Source: a bacterium
GTDB lineage: Bacteria > Auribacterota > Auribacteria > Auribacterales > Auribacteraceae
DNA: 10,668 bases
Assembly (NCBI GenBank): GCA_021161885.1
Contig: JAGGZS010000102.1
Location: forward strand, 1-10,668
Direction of reading: 5' to 3'
Below, in pieces: positions 7,677-10,668 of the stretch. Numbering within the stretch: the stretch's first letter is position 1; the number at the start of each line of letters is the position of its first letter. The notes beneath the pieces are model-generated. The model did no database searches. It saw only the letters and a list, made by a program, of their open reading frames with translations, and was not told the origin of the DNA. Position numbers and translations under genes: made by a program.

Positions 7677-8336
7677 CTAATCGATATTTTCATTTTCTTT
7701 TTCTTTTTCTTTTTCTTTTTCTTTTTCTTTTTCTTCAGGTTTTGCCACTACTACCATGGCGGCTCTTAATAATTTACCGTTAAGAGTATATCCTTTAGAT
7801 ACTTCTTCGACTATGTAATGTTCAGGAACATCGCTATTCGGCACCTGCTGAATGGCGTTATGAAAATTCGGATCAAACGGCTTCCCGACAGTTTCAATTG
7901 GTTTGACCCCGTTTTTCTCTATCAGTTGAACAAACTGGCGGTATATTATTTCCACACCCTCGCAAAAAGTTTTATCTTCAGGTCTAACGTGTTCCTCAAG
8001 AGACTCTAAAGCCCTTTGAAAATTATCAATTAGAGGCAACATTTGCATAAGCAACTTTTCGTTAGCCGATTTTATTAACTCAGCCCGTTCTTTAACTACC
8101 CGTTTGCGGTAATTTTCAAATTCAGCTTGAATTCGCTGCATCTGCGAAAAATATTCTTGGGCTTTATCAATTTCCCCGCCGATTCTTTCAGGCTCTTGTT
8201 CAGATGCCTTATTTTTTTTATTATCAGTTACTTCATCAGTAACTTCAATATTTTCAGCCTGAATTTCATCAATGCCATCATTTTTATCTAAGGTTTTATC
8301 ATTTACCTCATCAATGTGTTTGTTTGTTTTTTTCAT
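7677..8336 (-). CDS. grpE: Nucleotide exchange factor GrpE
   Basis: The exchange factor that releases ADP from DnaK and helps set the rate of the chaperone cycle. The start is taken at the ATG at 8336 (MKKTNKHIDE, 219 residues), because GGAGG lies 4 nt upstream; the ATG six codons earlier has no ribosome binding site. After an acidic, poorly conserved N-terminus (1-55) comes the long dimerising helix (about 57-115, with FENYRKRV and LPLIDNFQRALE). The beta-domain follows (about 147-198, with GKPFDPNFHNAI and VSKGYTLNGKLLRAAMVVVAK). The C-terminus is unusual: an alternating Glu-Lys run (202-213) encoded by six perfect hexanucleotide repeats. It is the first gene of the chaperone operon. Confidence 0.96.
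   Translation of the reverse strand: MKKTNKHIDEVNDKTLDKNDGIDEIQAENIEVTDEVTDNKKNKASEQEPERIGGEIDKAQEYFSQMQRIQAEFENYRKRVVKERAELIKSANEKLLMQMLPLIDNFQRALESLEEHVRPEDKTFCEGVEIIYRQFVQLIEKNGVKPIETVGKPFDPNFHNAIQQVPNSDVPEHYIVEEVSKGYTLNGKLLRAAMVVVAKPEEKEKEKEKEKEKENENID
7698..7733 (-). repeat. Hexanucleotide tandem repeat (GAAAAA)x6 in the grpE 3' end
   Basis: Six perfect copies of TTTTTC on the plus strand, which is GAAAAA on the coding strand, encode the Glu-Lys dipeptides at the end of GrpE. Because the unit is six bases, copy-number change keeps the frame and only lengthens or shortens the charged tail, which lies beyond the conserved beta-domain. Such tracts are prone to replication slippage. Confidence 0.9.
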
Positions 8337-8381
8337 CAATCCTCCAAAAAACATAAAATATCATTTCATAACATAAAAATA

Positions 8382-8415
8382 CTTAGATTATGATAATTAT
8401 TGTATCCAGTCTAAG
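8382..8415 (-). promoter_or_regulatory. Inverted repeat in the grpE leader
   Basis: On the minus strand, CTTAGA (8415-8410) and TCTAAG (8387-8382) can pair around an inner GATA/TATC stem (8406-8403 with 8395-8392) with a 7-nt loop. The structure would lie about 50-80 nt upstream of the grpE start. It is not a CIRCE element (no TTAGCACTC/GAGTGCTAA). It could be an operator, an RNA structure in the leader, or a weak end structure for the upstream phosphatase gene. Confidence 0.3.
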
Positions 8416-8433
8416 AAATATTTTAAGCTATTA

Positions 8434-8462
8434 TCTTTAATGGAAAGCAGGGTAATTGTCAA
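8434..8462 (-). promoter_or_regulatory. Candidate promoter upstream of grpE
   Basis: A perfect -35 box TTGACA (8457-8462) is followed after 17 nt by TAAAGA (8434-8439), a weak -10 with 3 of 6 matches to TATAAT. A better GATAAT (8430-8435) is 21 nt away, too far for a standard promoter. The -35 is preceded by a T-run, so the block reads TTTTTTCTTGACAAT, identical over 15 bases to the block upstream of the STAS gene. CTTGAC followed by TTCCAT at 12 nt also loosely resembles a heat-shock sigma-32 promoter. The leader to grpE would be about 90-100 nt. Confidence 0.4.
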
Positions 8463-8504
8463 GAAAAAAAATTTCAATTTACAGTAATTTGTTTAGTAGA
8501 AGAA

Positions 8505-9896
8505 TTAACCTGAATTTTTTAAAACTATAAGAGTGAGGTCATCTGAAAAATTAGGCGAGGACGAAAATTTTCTAACTTGGCTGATTATCCCGTCCATAAT
8601 ATCTTTAGCCGGTCTATTAGAATTAGCCTTTATAACATGGCATACATTATCTCTTCCAAATTCACAACCGTTTTTATTCTGCGCTTCAATGACTCCATCG
8701 GTATATAAAGTAATAATATCACCGGGATCAACGTTAATTTCATTTTCTTCAAGATAAGAATCAAAATCATTTCCGAAAGTCATGCCCATCATTACTCCCA
8801 TGCCGGAAAAAGCGTGTACAGCCTGCTCTTTGTGTGAATAAAACAAAATAGGTTCATGTCCCGCCCTGCTCCATACGAGTTTTCCTTCATTAGGACTTAT
8901 AATAGCGTAAAGCGCTGTTATAAACATATCCTCTTTTATTTCTCCGTAAAGCCAATTATTTATTTCTATAAGAACTTTAGCGGGAGACTGATAACGGAAA
9001 GCATAGTTTCTAAACAAACTTCGAAAAAGAGCTATTGTAATAGCGCCCGGCACACCTTTACCGGATACGTCGGCGATTATAATGCCGTATCTGCCATGAT
9101 CAAGTTGTACAATATCGTAATAATCACCGCCAAGCGATCTCACCGGCTTAGTTACAGCGCAAAAATCGTATTGGGGAATATTCGGTAACTTCTGCGAGAT
9201 TAAAAGGGTTTGGATGTCTTCCGCTACTTTCATTTCCCATTCAAGCTGTTTGCGTTCCGCAAGATCAATTGATAATTTTGTGTTCATTATAGCCACTGCC
9301 GCCTGTTCGGCGAGCGATTCAAGCAGACCTAATTCCTGCTCGGTAAACTCCCCCTGGTATCGTTTATTAACGACAGCCATAACTCCAAGCACATTGTTTT
9401 TGACTTTCAAAGGAACGACCATTATGCTTCTTATCCTTAAAAAATCGGATTTATATTGAGGAATAATGCGACTGGCCTCTATTTCATCAGTATTAAGACA
9501 AATAGATTTATGGTTTTCAAAAACCATACCGAGAATACCTTCGCCTTTTGATATGGGATACGATTTAATAATATCATGAATAAATTTCTGTTTACTTGTC
9601 CATTTAGTTTCCGTATTGGATTTGATTGCAACCATAGGCGGAAAAAGCCCTTCAAGAACCCGTGCGGTTAAGGTGTCGTCCGGTTCTTTAAGATAAATAA
9701 CGCCCGCGCCGGCATCGGTAATGCGTTTAGCGGATTTTAAAACAATATTAAGGAGATCTTCAATATTTATGGAGTCGGAAAAAGCATTACCGATTTCTCT
9801 AAGGAAATCAACCATAATATTGCGTTCCTCAACCAAAGTGCGCTGAGAAATTTCAAGATCGCGGCACCGTTGTAATAACCTAAGGGTAAAAATCAA
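8505..9896 (-). CDS. GAF domain plus PP2C-type (RsbU/SpoIIE) serine phosphatase
   Basis: A regulatory serine phosphatase of the RsbU type, expected to dephosphorylate STAS-domain antagonists in partner-switching pathways. A GAF sensor domain covers about residues 40-205. A linker helix follows (about 208-235), then the PPM/SpoIIE domain (about 240-460). Metal-binding acidic residues are all present: Asp258 (LGGDYYD), Asp276 (ADVSGKGVPG), Asp400 (YTDGVIEAQ) and Asp452/453 (SDDLTLIVLK). The substrate-neighbouring gene is the STAS protein just upstream. The start is uncertain. The TTG at 9896 used here has no ribosome binding site. The open frame extends 13 more codons to an ATT at 9935 that has a good one and adds a membrane segment. 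An internal ATG at codon 28 has a GAGGA about 10 nt before it. Confidence 0.92.
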   Translation of the reverse strand: MIFTLRLLQRCRDLEISQRTLVEERNIMVDFLREIGNAFSDSINIEDLLNIVLKSAKRITDAGAGVIYLKEPDDTLTARVLEGLFPPMVAIKSNTETKWTSKQKFIHDIIKSYPISKGEGILGMVFENHKSICLNTDEIEASRIIPQYKSDFLRIRSIMVVPLKVKNNVLGVMAVVNKRYQGEFTEQELGLLESLAEQAAVAIMNTKLSIDLAERKQLEWEMKVAEDIQTLLISQKLPNIPQYDFCAVTKPVRSLGGDYYDIVQLDHGRYGIIIADVSGKGVPGAITIALFRSLFRNYAFRYQSPAKVLIEINNWLYGEIKEDMFITALYAIISPNEGKLVWSRAGHEPILFYSHKEQAVHAFSGMGVMMGMTFGNDFDSYLEENEINVDPGDIITLYTDGVIEAQNKNGCEFGRDNVCHVIKANSNRPAKDIMDGIISQVRKFSSSPNFSDDLTLIVLKNSG

Positions 9897-9943
9897 TAAT
9901 ATAGCGCTGAAAATTGAAAGGACGTGAAGTAAAATAGTTCAAT
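9897..9943 (-). other. Likely N-terminal extension of the phosphatase from an ATT start
   Basis: Reading upstream in the phosphatase frame gives ILLHVLSIFSAIL, which joins LIFTLRLL in the called gene to form an uninterrupted stretch of about 20 hydrophobic residues followed by RCRD, as in a single transmembrane helix with basic residues on the cytosolic side. The frame closes at a TGA two codons above the ATT at 9935. AGGGGG lies 8 nt upstream of that ATT. No ATG, GTG or TTG exists in this part of the frame. ATT is a rare but known initiation codon (infC is the classic case); a mutated start codon or a sequencing error are alternatives. Confidence 0.5.
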
Positions 9944-9948
9944 CCCCC

Positions 9949-9989
9949 TAATGCTGTTTGCGGATAACACAAATATTTGATAATGCTGT
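9949..9989. repeat. Pair of 9-bp direct repeats between the STAS and phosphatase genes
   Basis: TAATGCTGT occurs at 9949-9957 and 9981-9989, 32 bp apart, within the 73-bp gap between the two signalling genes. The spacing is about three helical turns. It may be a protein-binding site or chance; nothing else supports it. Confidence 0.25.
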
Positions 9990-10008
9990 GGAGTCGGAAT
10001 TATATTTT

Positions 10009-10524
10009 TTAATTATCTTCTTTTTGTTCTGTTTTTTGTTTAAGTTCTTTTTCAAGTGTTTCAGCAACCAGTTTAAATCTTTCTTTATTCTGTTCATCCG
10101 CTTCCATAAGATGTTTATGGGCTTCTAGAATATGTTTTATTTGGTCTATTGCTTCATCGGGATACTCGGGAGTATCTGCTACAGATTCAAAATTTATATC
10201 AAAAACGCATTCTTCCTCGAGAATATTAAAAAATCTTATAACGCCTAAAGTTTCCAACAGGGCTCTGTTTGTTTTTGTTATGTTAGCTATTTGTATTATA
10301 TTAGCTTTCTTCTTAATTAACCTTAAATTTACTCCGGTTAAAACACCTATAAAAGTGCTGTCCATGCCGGTACACTCTTTGAAATCAATAATAATGCTTT
10401 CATATTTTTGAGATAGAAGAGACTGAACAGCCTCTTTGAAATTCCTGCTGTTTAAAAAACTGCCTTTTCCGACAACTCGAATGATCACTTTTTTATCTAA
10501 CCATCCGAATTCAATTTTATTCAT
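10009..10524 (-). CDS. STAS domain protein (anti-sigma factor antagonist type)
   Basis: A cytoplasmic STAS-domain protein of 171 residues. The start is set at the ATG at 10524 (MNKIEFGWLD) because GGGAG is 5 nt upstream; a TTG nine codons earlier has no such site. The STAS fold covers about residues 1-105, with the strand IIIDFKECTGMDSTFIGVL (44-62). Ser56, in the DST sequence, is at the position where SpoIIAA/RsbV-type proteins are phosphorylated. Beyond the domain is an unusual tail of about 65 residues, rich in Glu, Lys and Gln and predicted helical (coiled-coil-like), absent from the short classical antagonists of about 110 residues. It lies 73 bp ahead of the PP2C phosphatase, its probable enzyme. 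The anti-sigma kinase partner is not in the window. Confidence 0.88.
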   Translation of the reverse strand: MNKIEFGWLDKKVIIRVVGKGSFLNSRNFKEAVQSLLSQKYESIIIDFKECTGMDSTFIGVLTGVNLRLIKKKANIIQIANITKTNRALLETLGVIRFFNILEEECVFDINFESVADTPEYPDEAIDQIKHILEAHKHLMEADEQNKERFKLVAETLEKELKQKTEQKEDN

Positions 10525-10529
10525 ATAAT

Positions 10530-10550
10530 CTCCCTGCCTAAAATCAGGCA
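10530..10550 (-). promoter_or_regulatory. Hairpin abutting the ribosome binding site of the STAS gene
   Basis: On the minus strand, TGCCT/AGGCA forms a 5-bp stem with a 6-nt loop (10535-10550) that ends directly at the GGGAG ribosome binding site (10530-10534). It might influence translation of the STAS protein or could be fortuitous. Confidence 0.25.
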
Positions 10551-10600
10551 ACTATCTATTTGTTTCTACAAAAAAAATAAAATTCAAAATAAGAATATAT

Positions 10601-10629
10601 ATTTTCGTATTAACAGATGATATTGTCAA
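10601..10629 (-). promoter_or_regulatory. Candidate promoter upstream of the STAS gene
   Basis: A perfect TTGACA (10624-10629) is followed after 17 nt by GAAAAT (10601-10606), which matches 4 of 6 bases of TATAAT. It shares the 15-base block TTTTTTCTTGACAAT with the region upstream of grpE. The leader to the STAS start would be about 70 nt. It would drive the STAS-phosphatase pair. Confidence 0.4.
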
Positions 10630-10668
10630 GAAAAAATAACCAAGGAGTTCACCAAAAACAATTATGGG

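Noticed and set aside
8337..8354. Upstream ATG adding six residues to GrpE
   Set aside because: It has no ribosome binding site, and the GGAGG that serves the ATG at 8336 would be inside the coding sequence.
8355..8504. CIRCE operator for HrcA upstream of grpE
   Set aside because: I searched the gap on both strands by eye and found neither half of the TTAGCACTC/GAGTGCTAA element.
10642..10668. Start of a plus-strand gene at the right edge (AAGGAG then ATG at 10664)
   Set aside because: The spacing of 16 nt is too long for a Shine-Dalgarno and only five bases of the frame are in the window, so it cannot be judged.
10553..10668. C-terminal end of another minus-strand gene entering from the right edge
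   Set aside because: One minus-strand frame is open to a TAG near 10553, but its translation is a low-complexity Ile/Phe-rich run expected from AT-rich DNA and it overlaps the candidate promoter.

Overview
This is an AT-rich bacterial segment in which every supported gene lies on the minus strand, so transcription runs from the right edge to the left. The DnaK carries the extra N-terminal segment (about residues 76-105) typical of Gram-negative DnaKs and missing from Firmicute ones, so the host is probably a low-GC Gram-negative (diderm) bacterium. The style would fit an Elusimicrobiota/Endomicrobium-like lineage, but that is a guess. The sequence does not settle the taxonomy.

Right part (about 8.5-10.67 kb): a signalling pair. 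A STAS-domain protein of the anti-sigma-factor-antagonist type is followed by a GAF plus PP2C-type (RsbU/SpoIIE) serine phosphatase. By family logic the phosphatase would dephosphorylate STAS proteins in a partner-switching pathway. The kinase/anti-sigma partner is not in the window. The phosphatase reading frame continues upstream of its first ordinary start codon into a hydrophobic segment preceded by a good ribosome binding site. This suggests a membrane-anchored form starting at a rare ATT codon.

Centre (about 1.85-8.5 kb): a heat-shock and translation operon in the order grpE-dnaK-dnaJ-rsmE-mtaB-cvpA. Spacing is short and the last genes overlap (rsmE/mtaB by 11 nt, mtaB/cvpA by 26 nt). 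The first three encode the Hsp70 chaperone machine. rsmE methylates 16S rRNA U1498, mtaB makes ms2t6A37 in tRNA, and cvpA encodes a small membrane protein. The order resembles the widespread hrcA-grpE-dnaK-dnaJ-prmA-rsmE-mtaB cluster, but hrcA and prmA are missing and I see no CIRCE operator. The regions upstream of grpE and of the STAS gene share a 15-base TTTTTTCTTGACAAT box, which may be the promoter for each unit.

Left part (0-1.85 kb): an aldo/keto reductase 42 bp after cvpA, probably the last gene of the run, with a possible terminator at its end. After it comes a 104-residue orphan protein with an internal SHKRFW duplication, then about 420 bp without a convincing gene. That last stretch holds a GC-richer cluster of hairpins and gene-like peptide scraps on both strands. 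It may be a decayed mobile element, a dispersed repeat or a structured RNA.

Most of the window is ordinary housekeeping. The least explained parts are the left 750 bp and the regulatory link between the STAS/phosphatase pair and the chaperone operon.
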